DNA of 64,000 bases from Phycisphaerae bacterium (GTDB lineage Bacteria > Planctomycetota > Phycisphaerae > UBA1845 > Fen-1342), in the NCBI GenBank assembly GCA_028279405.1, contig JANQNU010000010.1, forward strand, positions 62,001 to 126,000. The letters run 5' to 3'. Below are positions 8,021-17,300 of this stretch, in pieces; within the stretch, counting starts at the first letter, position 1; each line of letters begins with the position of its first letter. The notes beneath the pieces are model-generated. The model was given only the letters and a program-made list of their open reading frames with translations. It was not told the DNA's origin and ran no database searches. Made by a program: the position numbers and the translations under genes.

Positions 8021-10231
8021 CTATCGTCCGAGCACGGCCGCTACGAAAGGATTGATGTCGCGCACGGTGACGGCACCGTCGCCGGTGAGATCAGCGATAC
8101 ACTCGTCCGCGAGCGAGCCCTGTCCAGTCAGCGTCCGAACAAACGCGTCGATGTCCTCTTCGCCGACGACGCCACTACGATCCAGATCGCCGGGGACCAT
8201 CGTCACCAGTGTGGATTCGAACGCTCCAACATCCACACGGCAGTTGATGACGCGTGGGTTCTTGGCCAGATCGAGCGTACTCGCAACCGCTTGGTCGTAG
8301 TTGGGATCACCGGCATCGATGCAGGGAGATGCCGGGTCCAAGCCATATTCGCGGTCGACCGGGTTCGAAAACGCTGGGTTGGCGGCAAAGTTGCCTTCGC
8401 CGACACCGCCCCAGCCGCCTTCGATGTTGCAGAATCGGAGCTCCGCAGCACCGCCCCATTCGTCAGCGATCTGCCCGCCCTCGTTGTCCCAGAAGATGCT
8501 GTTCTCGATGACCGGAAAGCTGGTCGCGTTCATGATGGCGCCGCCTGCCAATCCGCTATTCGCAACGAAGGTACAGAAACGAATGGTCGGAAAACAATCG
8601 TAGTTGTTCATGATCGCACCGCCGTTGCGGGAAAACGGTCGATCGCTGGCGACGACGTTGTGGGCAAAGACGCTGTTGACGATCACCGGGCTGGAGTAGA
8701 AGTTTTGAATCGCGCCGCCATCCTCTGCCCGATTGTCCTCGAAGACGCAACTGTCGATCAGCGCATAGTTCCCGGAGGGTGTGCTCGGTCCTTCGCAGTA
8801 AATCGCGCCGCCGACATAGGTCGAGCTGTTTCGCCGAAAGACGCAGTCGCGGATGATCGGCGCACTCAGATAGTTCGCGATGGCACCGCCACTTACGAAC
8901 GGGTTGTCGGAATTGGTCGACGCGCCGTTGTCCTCAAAGAGACATCGTTCGATCAACGGATCACAGTCCGCATTCGAGATACCGCCGCCATTATCATTGA
9001 TGGCTTGGTTGTTACGGAAGAGGCAGTCGCGCACTTCCGCCTGAATCGCATGGCCGAGGTAGAGTCCGGCGCCGTTGAAGCCGACGTTGTCCAGGAAAAC
9101 ATTGTCCGCAACGGTCGCCTCGCCACCGGCGAGCCATACACCCGCACCGCCGTCACCCAACGGCGCGTCGTTCTCGAGCCAGGAGCATTCGTTCAACAAC
9201 ACCAGGCTGTCTGCCGCGTACAACCCGCCACCGGTGCCGGCAAAGTTCAGGCAGTGCATCGTGCGCTCGACGATCGGCGCGGCGTCAGTGACATACTGCC
9301 CGCCTCCCGTCTCCGCACGGTTGTTCGCGAATGTACAATCCACGACCGTCACCGCACTGCCCGTCGCATGGTAGAGCCCGCCGCCGTGATTGTCGGCGAT
9401 GTTCCCGTCGAAGAAGCAGAACGAGAACGTCGCGTCGTCGCTTTGGCAATACGCCCCGGCACCGTCACCGGGCGTCCGGTTGCGCTGAAAGAAGCAGAGT
9501 GTTACGGACGCAGTGACGCCGGCATGGATATAGTGCCCCGCACCGTGTGACCGCGCGTAATTGGCTTCATAGGTGCAGTTGACGACCGTTGCGCCACCGT
9601 GGTCGTTGACCGTGCCGTGGTTGATTGCCCAGTTGTTGCGGAACGTACACTCCCGCAATGTCGGCGTTGAGTGATAGACGTTGACCGCGCTCCCCTGATC
9701 ACGGCTCTCCGGGCTCGGACCAAAATGCGGCCCGTCCGCCCGGCCGCCGACGACCGTTACGCCGTCGAGCACCGCACTCTGGTCGACGTTCAGCGCCGTC
9801 ACGACGTGATAGACGTTCTCTTCCATGCCCGCAAAGTCCGGCCCATCGTTCTGGAGCAGGTCCCCACTCAGCACGGTCTCATGAAGCAACGGATCGCGCT
9901 GGTCCGGCTCATCGGATTGCAGGCCCGCGTACCCGCCGCGAATGGCCAAGCCACTGCGCAGCGAAAAGGTCGCGTCCCGGTCGCCGGTGCCATCGGGCGC
10001 GTCAGCAGAACGGTCGGCGACGTACACCCCCTGGGCAACGCGGATCTCGACGACGCCGACATCGGCCGTCGCGAGCGCGTCCTGTAGATGAACATAGGCC
10101 GTCTGCCACGACAGGCCGTCGCCGCCGGCTGCAGCCGACGCATCAACATAGCGCGTCCCGCCAGCCAGCACATCCTGCGTTGATTGGGCCAGGATGAACG
10201 TTAGTCCGATAATGCGAATCGTCGTGGCCAT
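8021..10231 (-). CDS. Secreted right-handed beta-helix protein with dockerin-like end
   Basis: This 736-residue exported protein begins with a short signal peptide (about 1-23, ending VLAGG) followed by the YVDASAAAGGDGLSW opening seen in many parallel beta-helix proteins. Residues 100-630 are repeated coils with motifs such as CxFxxNxAxxxGGGI, typical of right-handed beta-helix or polymorphic outer-membrane-like proteins, and rich in Asn and Gly. The last 60 residues contain two Ca-binding-like loops (GDLDRSGVVGEEDID and DLTGDGAVTVRDIN), the dockerin-like module also present in two other proteins here. The helix may bind or cleave polysaccharide, or only serve in adhesion; no catalytic residues can be assigned. 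Confidence 0.8.
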   Translation of the reverse strand: MATTIRIIGLTFILAQSTQDVLAGGTRYVDASAAAGGDGLSWQTAYVHLQDALATADVGVVEIRVAQGVYVADRSADAPDGTGDRDATFSLRSGLAIRGGYAGLQSDEPDQRDPLLHETVLSGDLLQNDGPDFAGMEENVYHVVTALNVDQSAVLDGVTVVGGRADGPHFGPSPESRDQGSAVNVYHSTPTLRECTFRNNWAINHGTVNDHGGATVVNCTYEANYARSHGAGHYIHAGVTASVTLCFFQRNRTPGDGAGAYCQSDDATFSFCFFDGNIADNHGGGLYHATGSAVTVVDCTFANNRAETGGGQYVTDAAPIVERTMHCLNFAGTGGGLYAADSLVLLNECSWLENDAPLGDGGAGVWLAGGEATVADNVFLDNVGFNGAGLYLGHAIQAEVRDCLFRNNQAINDNGGGISNADCDPLIERCLFEDNGASTNSDNPFVSGGAIANYLSAPIIRDCVFRRNSSTYVGGAIYCEGPSTPSGNYALIDSCVFEDNRAEDGGAIQNFYSSPVIVNSVFAHNVVASDRPFSRNGGAIMNNYDCFPTIRFCTFVANSGLAGGAIMNATSFPVIENSIFWDNEGGQIADEWGGAAELRFCNIEGGWGGVGEGNFAANPAFSNPVDREYGLDPASPCIDAGDPNYDQAVASTLDLAKNPRVINCRVDVGAFESTLVTMVPGDLDRSGVVGEEDIDAFVRTLTGQGSLADECIADLTGDGAVTVRDINPFVAAVLGR

Positions 10232-10267
10232 ATTGGATATCCCGTCGTTAGAACCAGCGTTGCGGCC

Positions 10268-10296
10268 ATTATGGCGACCCGCACGAACCGTATCAA
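10268..10296 (-). promoter_or_regulatory. Promoter of the beta-helix gene
   Basis: TTGATA (10296-10291) and CATAAT (10273-10268) on the minus strand are spaced by 17 bases. This predicts a transcription start near 10261, about 30 bases before the start codon. Confidence 0.5.
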
Positions 10297-10338
10297 CGAA
10301 AAACTGATCCGACCGACAGCGGCGGATTAATGTGCGTC

Positions 10339-11085
10339 TCAGGCCCGATGTCGACCGCCGTCCACGGGAATGACGGTACCGGTCACGTATGACGCGGAGA
10401 GCAGGTAATGGACCGCTTCGGCGATATCTTCCGCGGTCCCGGCCCGCTGCAGTGGGATTCGTTTGACCAGCTGAGCACGCTGATCGGCTGGGTACGCATC
10501 GGGCCAGACCGCGACGCCGGGCGCTACACCCACCACACGCACGTCAGGTGCCAGCGCACGCGCCAGCACGGCCGTGAGCGTTTCCAGGCCACCTTTCGAA
10601 ACAATGTAGGCCAGGTGGTCGGGCCAGGGCCGCGCCGTGGCCACGTCGCAGAGATTGACGATGCAGCCGCCGGTGCGATTCAGTGCGGGGCGGGCGCCGA
10701 GCGCCAACTGGAGCGGTGCGGTCAGGTTGACCTGCAGCGTCCGATCCCATTCGCTGAGCGATAGGTCGTTCGCCGTCGATCGCTCGAAAATGGAGGCATT
10801 GTTGATCAACGCGTCAAGGCGCCCAAATCGCGTCAGGACCGCGTCGACCAGGGCCGCCGTCGCGGGTCGATCGGCGAGATCGGCGCGAATCGTGTCCGCA
10901 TCGACGCCGCACGCGACGCAATCCTGGCGGGTTTGCTCGGCGTCGTTCGCGGAGGTGTTGTAGTGAATCGCGATCGCAAAGCCGGCCTTCGCAAGACGCA
11001 ATGCGATCGCGCGGCCGACGCGCCGGGCAGCCCCGGTGATGAGCGCCACGGGCGCGGCTTGAGGCTGTTCGGACTGTGCGTTCAA
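10339..11085 (-). CDS. SDR oxidoreductase, pteridine-reductase-like
   Basis: This is a 248-residue NAD(P)-dependent short-chain dehydrogenase. The cofactor site TGAARRVG (residues 18-25), NNAS, and the catalytic Tyr and Lys in AYIVSKGG are present. The TGAAxRxG form, the YNTSAND segment and the NLCDVATARP stretch in place of a normal SDR serine motif resemble bacterial pteridine reductases (PTR1/FolM-like), which reduce dihydropterins or dihydrobiopterin. It overlaps the stop of truA by four bases, so translation is probably coupled. The pteridine substrate is inferred from motifs only; another carbonyl substrate is possible. Confidence 0.8.
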   Translation of the reverse strand: MNAQSEQPQAAPVALITGAARRVGRAIALRLAKAGFAIAIHYNTSANDAEQTRQDCVACGVDADTIRADLADRPATAALVDAVLTRFGRLDALINNASIFERSTANDLSLSEWDRTLQVNLTAPLQLALGARPALNRTGGCIVNLCDVATARPWPDHLAYIVSKGGLETLTAVLARALAPDVRVVGVAPGVAVWPDAYPADQRAQLVKRIPLQRAGTAEDIAEAVHYLLSASYVTGTVIPVDGGRHRA

Positions 11086-11882
11086 CGCAGCAGATCTCCT
11101 TCGGATTGGTCGCTCGCGCTTCCGGAATCATAGTCGATCCACTGGAGGCACAGGCCCTGCGGGGGCGCCGTCGGCCCCGCGCGTCGCCGATCACACGTGG
11201 CGAGGATCTCATCAATCCGTTCGACCGGCCAATGCCCGCGGCCGATCTCGACCAGCGTGCCCACCATATTGCGCACCTGGTTGTACAGGAACCCGTCCCC
11301 AATGACATCGAGTCGCACTTCCAGGCCTCTTCGCCGAACACTGAAATGCTCGATCGTCCGAACGGTTGTCTGCCGCGGACTGCCCGCCGTAGCGAAGCCG
11401 CTAAAATCATGCCGACCGACCAAACGCGCCGCCGCCGCGCGCAAGCGATCCAGCGCCAGCGGATACCAAACGTGCCAGACGCTGCGCACGGCTGTCGGAT
11501 CCGCCGTGACCGGCCGATCGGCCGCATTGTGAATCCGATACCGATATAGCTTGCGCACCGCGCCACGTGAGGCGTCGAAAGCCGACTCCACTTCGACGGC
11601 GTGCACGACCGCCATGTCGCTCGGGAATCGATGCCCAACCGCGAGACGCATACTTTCGATCGGAATCGACGTGGTCGTGCGGACTGTCGCCACCTGACCC
11701 CGAGCGTGTACGCCGGCATCCGTGCGCGAGGCACCGCGCGCATGCAACGGATGCCCCAGCACACGTCGAAGGACAGCCTCCAATTCGCCCTGAACAGTTC
11801 GTAGCCCAGGCTGATGTTGCCAGCCGTGAAAGGCGCTGCCATCGTAAGCAAGTGTCAGTTTGATGTTGCGCTCGACCGCCAA
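11082..11882 (-). CDS. truA: tRNA pseudouridine synthase A
   Basis: TruA converts uridines 38-40 in the tRNA anticodon arm to pseudouridine. The catalytic aspartate is D55 in RTDAGVHA. Also visible are the N-terminal LAYDGSAFHGWQ strand, KLYRYRI, and the C-terminal FLYNQVRNMVG segment, all in normal order; 266 residues is a usual length. The stop overlaps the start of the SDR gene. A strong hairpin upstream (11924-11948) separates this pair from the exopolysaccharide operon, so truA needs its own promoter or read-through. Confidence 0.96.
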   Translation of the reverse strand: MAVERNIKLTLAYDGSAFHGWQHQPGLRTVQGELEAVLRRVLGHPLHARGASRTDAGVHARGQVATVRTTTSIPIESMRLAVGHRFPSDMAVVHAVEVESAFDASRGAVRKLYRYRIHNAADRPVTADPTAVRSVWHVWYPLALDRLRAAAARLVGRHDFSGFATAGSPRQTTVRTIEHFSVRRRGLEVRLDVIGDGFLYNQVRNMVGTLVEIGRGHWPVERIDEILATCDRRRAGPTAPPQGLCLQWIDYDSGSASDQSEGDLLR

Positions 11883-11923
11883 CGGGCCTCCGACGAGCTA
11901 GCGAGAGGGTCTACAAATGAAAC

Positions 11924-11948
11924 AGGCGAGGGCCGAAAGCCCTCGCCT
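11924..11948 (-). terminator. Terminator of the exopolysaccharide operon
   Basis: AGGCGAGGGC, a five-base loop and GCCCTCGCCT form a perfect 10-bp stem 30 bases past the stop of the minus-strand tyrosine-kinase gene. Reading minus-strand, a moderately T-rich stretch (GTTTCATTT) follows. Confidence 0.7.
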
Positions 11949-11978
11949 CGAATGTCGTTCCGGGCCAGCGGCAACGCG

Positions 11979-14291
11979 TCAGGCCTGCTTGCCCTCCAAC
12001 GGATCGTCGTCATCGTCGTCCGGCGTCGTTGGCGGCGCCTCGGGTCGGTCCTCGAGCGAATCCGGCGAAGCGCCAATCAACTCATGCGGAATTGTCTCGT
12101 CACTCATGTAATCGTAGAACTCGCGGTACTGCTCGCGGAAATAGCCACCCGGGTTGGCCTGGACGTCATTGAGAATCGCACCCAGGATCCGCGCCCCAAC
12201 ACGCTGCAGTTGTTCGCGGGCGCGCTTCAACTCGCCCTTTGTGTTCCCTGCGGCGCGCGATACCAGGATGACACCGTCCGCGAGCGTCGCGAGCACGAGC
12301 GCATCGCTGATCAGCAGCGCCGGCGGGCCATCCAGGATCACGCGATCGTAACGGCTGCGGGCCTCCGTCAACAGGTCGTACATGTACTGCGAACTGAGCA
12401 ACTCAGCCGGAGAAGGCGGAGTCGGGCCGCTCGAAACCACGTCCAAGTTCGGCAGTTCGGACGTCGTCACCGCGTCAGCAAACTTCAACTGGCCGATCAG
12501 CACATTGCTAAGGCCATCCGCCTTCGTATTGCGGAACGCACCGCGGAGCGCCGGACGCCGGAAGTTACAGTCGATCAGCAAAACGCGTTGATTGCCCTGC
12601 GCCAGTGTCACCGCGAGGTTCGCCGCCGCAGAAGTCTTCCCATCCTCCGGCCCCGGGCTCGTAATCAACAACACCCGCTGGGTTTCAAGCGGTCCACTGA
12701 AAACCAGGTGCGTTCGCACCTGTCGATACGCCTCAGCAACCAGTGAGTGCGGCGCCTGGCGCGTCGCAAACTCGATGTCCTCGACATCCGCCTCTTCATC
12801 ATCAAGCTTCGGAACCGTTCCCAGAACCGAGAGGTGACCGTAGCGAACGACGTCCATCGGCGTCCGCACTGCTTGATCGGTGAGCTCGATCAGCAGCACC
12901 AGCGCAACCGCCGCCAACGCCGAGAGCACGAAGCCACCGCTGACGTATACCAGGAAATCGGGACGACTGGGCCAGACCTCGCTCTTGGCTTTCTGATACA
13001 AGCGCAACTGCGGTTCCTTGGCCGCCTCATCGACCGCCGCTTGCGCCTCGAGAATCTTGCCTTCGATTTCCTCGAGCGAACGCTCGATCCGCTCCTGCTC
13101 CGTCAACATCAGCCGATACTTGAGCGTTGCATCGTCCAGGTCACGTTGCTTGGCCTCCGCGTCCGCAAGCTGATCCTGCAACGATGCCTGATACTTCTGG
13201 AGCTGCACCACGGATGTTTCGAGTTGCTCGCGCTGTCGCGTTCGAAGCTGATCGATCAACTCCTCGCGACGCTGCGTTTCCTTCGCGAAGTACTCGTCGC
13301 GCCGCGCCCGCAGACGCTTGGTCGTGCGATGCGCGTCACCCAATGCACCGCCCCGTCGAGCCGCATCAATTTCGATGTCGAGCGTCTCGACCTGTTGACG
13401 GTAGTAGCGCAGAATCGGATCCGCCTCGATGATCAACTGCGACTCCGCCGGCAACGGCAGCAACTCCAGGTCAGCTACCCCCCTGAGCGTATCGAGCTCG
13501 AACTGCGTCTGCGCCTCCATCGCCCGCGACTGATTGAGCAGTAGGGTGATTTCGTTGATCTGCGCGATCTGCACATCGCGGACCGTGCCCAATGCCGGGA
13601 CGTCCGTCCGCGAGCGAAAGTCCTCCAGCTCGGCCTGCTTCTGCAAACGCTGATTGTTGAGGTCATCACGCGCCGCTTTGACCGACTCGAGGTTGCTCTG
13701 ACGGTCTCCCTTGTTGTCCGACTTGTACTTCTGCAAGTACTTCGAGACTACCGTGTCAACGATCAGCTCCGCCTCTTTGCGATCCTCGATATCGATCCGC
13801 ACCCGAATAAGGTGCGTATTCGCAATCGGCGTTACCCGAAGATAATCGTCCAACCCTTCAAGCGCCTCGTCGAAAGAGGCGTACCACTTGAAAAAGTTCG
13901 TCGCCTTGATCTGCTGGTCGGACAACACATCCTGCAGAACGAGCGGCTGCTTGATCTTCTTGGCCTCAGTATCGATCTGGTACTGCAACGTCTGCGGCGT
14001 AACCGGAAGCTGCACAGTCGCCCAGATCTCCTCCGGAGGACGATACTCCAGGACTGCCTCGGCCGGATACGCCGGATAGAACTTCCATAACACGAAGGTC
14101 AGCGCCAGGCTCAGCAGAAAGAGCACTACGAAGGTGATCGTCACCAGGATCTTCCGGCGTTTGATCGCCCGCCAGACGTCCCCCGCGTTCAGACCGGCCT
14201 CGGGTGCCGGACCCTCCAGGGCCGTGTTCTGCGCCGCCAGCGGGCCGGGCTGCATTCGCATCAGATCGTGTGCGTTACCAACCGTCGTCAT
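11979..14291 (-). CDS. Wzc-like polysaccharide co-polymerase and tyrosine kinase
   Basis: This 770-residue inner-membrane protein controls chain length and export of exopolysaccharide. The N-terminal Wzz-type domain has a membrane helix near 48-71 and a long periplasmic coiled-coil region (about 180-430). A second helix lies near 440-465. The cytoplasmic BY-kinase domain has Walker A PGPEDGKTSAA (about 540), Walker A' LLIDCNFRRP (about 568) and a Walker B-like VILDGPPAL (about 650). The C-terminal tail after the kinase holds YFREQYREFYDY, a short tyrosine cluster, then an acidic end. It probably autophosphorylates there and partners with the Wza-like lipoprotein of the same operon. Confidence 0.92.
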   Translation of the reverse strand: MTTVGNAHDLMRMQPGPLAAQNTALEGPAPEAGLNAGDVWRAIKRRKILVTITFVVLFLLSLALTFVLWKFYPAYPAEAVLEYRPPEEIWATVQLPVTPQTLQYQIDTEAKKIKQPLVLQDVLSDQQIKATNFFKWYASFDEALEGLDDYLRVTPIANTHLIRVRIDIEDRKEAELIVDTVVSKYLQKYKSDNKGDRQSNLESVKAARDDLNNQRLQKQAELEDFRSRTDVPALGTVRDVQIAQINEITLLLNQSRAMEAQTQFELDTLRGVADLELLPLPAESQLIIEADPILRYYRQQVETLDIEIDAARRGGALGDAHRTTKRLRARRDEYFAKETQRREELIDQLRTRQREQLETSVVQLQKYQASLQDQLADAEAKQRDLDDATLKYRLMLTEQERIERSLEEIEGKILEAQAAVDEAAKEPQLRLYQKAKSEVWPSRPDFLVYVSGGFVLSALAAVALVLLIELTDQAVRTPMDVVRYGHLSVLGTVPKLDDEEADVEDIEFATRQAPHSLVAEAYRQVRTHLVFSGPLETQRVLLITSPGPEDGKTSAAANLAVTLAQGNQRVLLIDCNFRRPALRGAFRNTKADGLSNVLIGQLKFADAVTTSELPNLDVVSSGPTPPSPAELLSSQYMYDLLTEARSRYDRVILDGPPALLISDALVLATLADGVILVSRAAGNTKGELKRAREQLQRVGARILGAILNDVQANPGGYFREQYREFYDYMSDETIPHELIGASPDSLEDRPEAPPTTPDDDDDDPLEGKQA

Positions 14292-14332
14292 CGAAGATCC
14301 TCGTCAAGATCGCATTACAAGGCTCGACCGCT

Positions 14333-17300
14333 TTACTGCAACTTCGACAGCGCTTCCTCGGCAACGCGCAAAGATTGCTCGTCACCGGCTTCCTTGGCAC
14401 GCTCACGCAATTGGCGAAATCGCTGCCGCGCCTCCGCCGCGCGGCCCCGCTCCTGGAACATCTGGGCCAGGTGCTCGATCGTCGGGAGGTATCCGGGATC
14501 GATACTCAGCACTTCCTTCATGATGACCTCCGCTTCATCGTAGCGGCTGTTCTTGTACAGCACCCACGCGTGCGTATCCATCAACGCCAACGGCGGATTG
14601 CCACTCATTAAATCCACGGCACGCTGCGAATACTGCAGCGCCATCTCCGGACGATCCCCTTTGGTAGCGAGCAGGTACGCGAGGTTATTCAGTGCCGAGA
14701 CATTGTCCTGATTCCGTTCAAGCAGTCGCTCATACCCCGAAACAGCTTCCGTCACCTTCCCCGACGCGTCCATCAGCTGGGCCTGGATCACCAGTGCATC
14801 GCCATACTCCGGACTCTGCGGGTCCGCACTCGCCAGGACCTGTTCGACCAACTGCAAACCGGGCGGATACTCGTCCGTCGCCAGATACTTGCTCGCGGCA
14901 GCGTTCTTCAAACGACTCTTCGCAACCGCCGATGAGGTAGCCGCCTCCGCACGAGCGCAGGCGGCACCGAACTCGGCCGCCGAAAGCCGCTCCGACAACG
15001 GAACCAGCGCAACACTCAACGTCGGTCCGCCGCGCTCAGCACCATCCACCAGCCCCTGCTGAATCGCCTCGGACGCGCTACCCGAGTCTCCCAGCGCCTC
15101 GAACGTTTCGGCGATGCTGATGCGCACCTGCGGCGTTCGCTTGTCAGCCGGAAGGCCGTCGAACACCGCACGTGCCTCCAGTGCCCGATTCGATTGGGTC
15201 AACGCCCGCAACCGCTGCGCTTGGCACCGCGCCTCGATGTAGGGGCTGTTGCCCTCGAGCAGGTCGATCGCCTTCTGATAAAAGCTCGCCGCCGCGGAGA
15301 ACTGCTCGCGCTCCATCAGCAGCTCGGCCATCTTGTACGGCCAGTACGCATTCTGCGGGTACTTGGCCATGTACTCGGCCGCCACGTCTTCTGCCTTGCG
15401 CTCCCGGCCGGCCGTCTCGAACAGTCGCAGCAACCGATCGGCGTTGGCCTGTCGCAGGTTCTCCACTCCGACGCGATCACTCAACCACTCCAACAACTCC
15501 CGCAGTTCCGCCTCGGCCAACTCGACTTCGCCCGTCACCTCGAAGAGCCGCGCCAGCCGCGAACGCGTATCGAGTTCGTAGCGGTCGGCCAGGGCCGTTC
15601 CACGCCATTTGACCACCAGTTTCTTCAAATACGCAAGATCGTTGCGAGCCTCGGCATAACGGCGCAGGCGTAGCGCCAGGTCGCCTCGACCGTAGCGCGC
15701 GACAATGTCATCCGGGTTGATCGCCAGCACCGAAGTGAAGTCGGCGTAGGCCTGGTCAGAATCGCCGGTCCGTAGATGGTAATCCGCTCGCAGCATCAAC
15801 CCGCGTGTATCGCGCGGATTGCGCTTGACGTAGTCGTTCAGCTCCTGCTCGCTATCGCCGTACCGCTTCTGGTCGATCAGCGAACTGATCAGCCGCAGCC
15901 GGATCTCGTCCGCCTGGGCATGCTCAGCCGGAACGTCCGGGCGGAGCTGCGCCAGCAACCAACGGGCGGTTTCCTCCGCGGGACCCGACTGCTGCGTCCG
16001 GGTCTGATAGTCGACGAGCTCGAATCCTAGCCGAATGTTCGCGATCCGCTTCTGGTCTTCATTCTCCGCCAGGCGATTCACCATTTCGCGGGCGTCGGCA
16101 AACGCCTTGTCCGTCGCGGCAAGATCCCCCAGCTTCTCGCTGAACCGGGCGAGCATTACCTGCCCTGCGACCTTGCGCATACCCTCTTTCTGTTCGATAA
16201 AGCCGCGAATGGCCGCTATCCCCGGCTCCGCTTCGCGAATCTCCGCGTAGAAGTCCGCAGCCGCCGCGACCGCCATCAGCGAGCCCGGCTCGAGCTTGAG
16301 CGCCTCGCGCAACCGCGCGTCCGCTTTGACCCGAACCGTCTCCGCCATGTCCGGTCGACCCGCCCGCAGTGCCTCGCGACGCAACATGTCGTACAGCTTC
16401 ACCAGGCGCACGAGATTCTCGACGTCGGTTGGGTCCGTTTCGCGGCGCTTCTCGCGAATCCCGATCCCTTTTCGAGGATCCGCCTCCTCATCCATCAGCT
16501 CGCGCTGCCGCAACACCTCGGCGTCATTCGGCGCCAACTTGGCGGCGGAAACGATCGCCTCGTGCGCCAGCGCGGTCTCGCCCTGGTCGCGATAAATCAT
16601 GTAATAGAGCTTGTGCACTTCAGCGTCGCGCGGGTTGGCTTCCTTGGCCCGATTCAACGCCACCAACGCCTCATCGACACGCCCCAACCCGTGATACGAG
16701 CGCGCCAGCTTGACCTGCAACGCAGAATTCACCGGCAGCTGTGCCTGCGCGTCAAGCAACTCCTGAATCGCCTGATCGTACTTCTTCTCAGCCAGGAAGA
16801 CGGCGCCGCGATAGGTCGCACCCCCGGCGCTGTCCGCATTCTGTTGACCCAGCTTCGCTGCGTACTTTTGTGCACGCTCGAACTCCCCGCGGCGCACCGC
16901 CATCGCCATCTGGAACTCGAGCACCTGCCGATCGTCTGGACGATGCTTCTCCGCGTCATCCAGCCACTTCTGCGCCTCTTCCAAGTTGTTTTGGAAGTAA
17001 TACAGGTTGTAGTAGTTGACGGCACGCGTGAACGGATCGGTTTCCTGCGCCGCGATCTGTTCGAGTTGCCCAATTCGCTCTTCCATCGACGTGGTTGTAA
17101 ATCGCGTCGCCAGGCTGTCGAGCCAACGATGGAACTGCTCATCGGGATTGCGCGATTTCAACGCGGCGAGCACTCCCGGGATCTCGCCCCGGCGCTCCCG
17201 TTTATCGAGAAAACCGGCTAGGGCACCGATCACCCGCTGATTCGCAGGGTCGCGATCGAGCAGCTGCTGAAAGGTGCGTTCAGCGTCCTCGTCGGCGCCC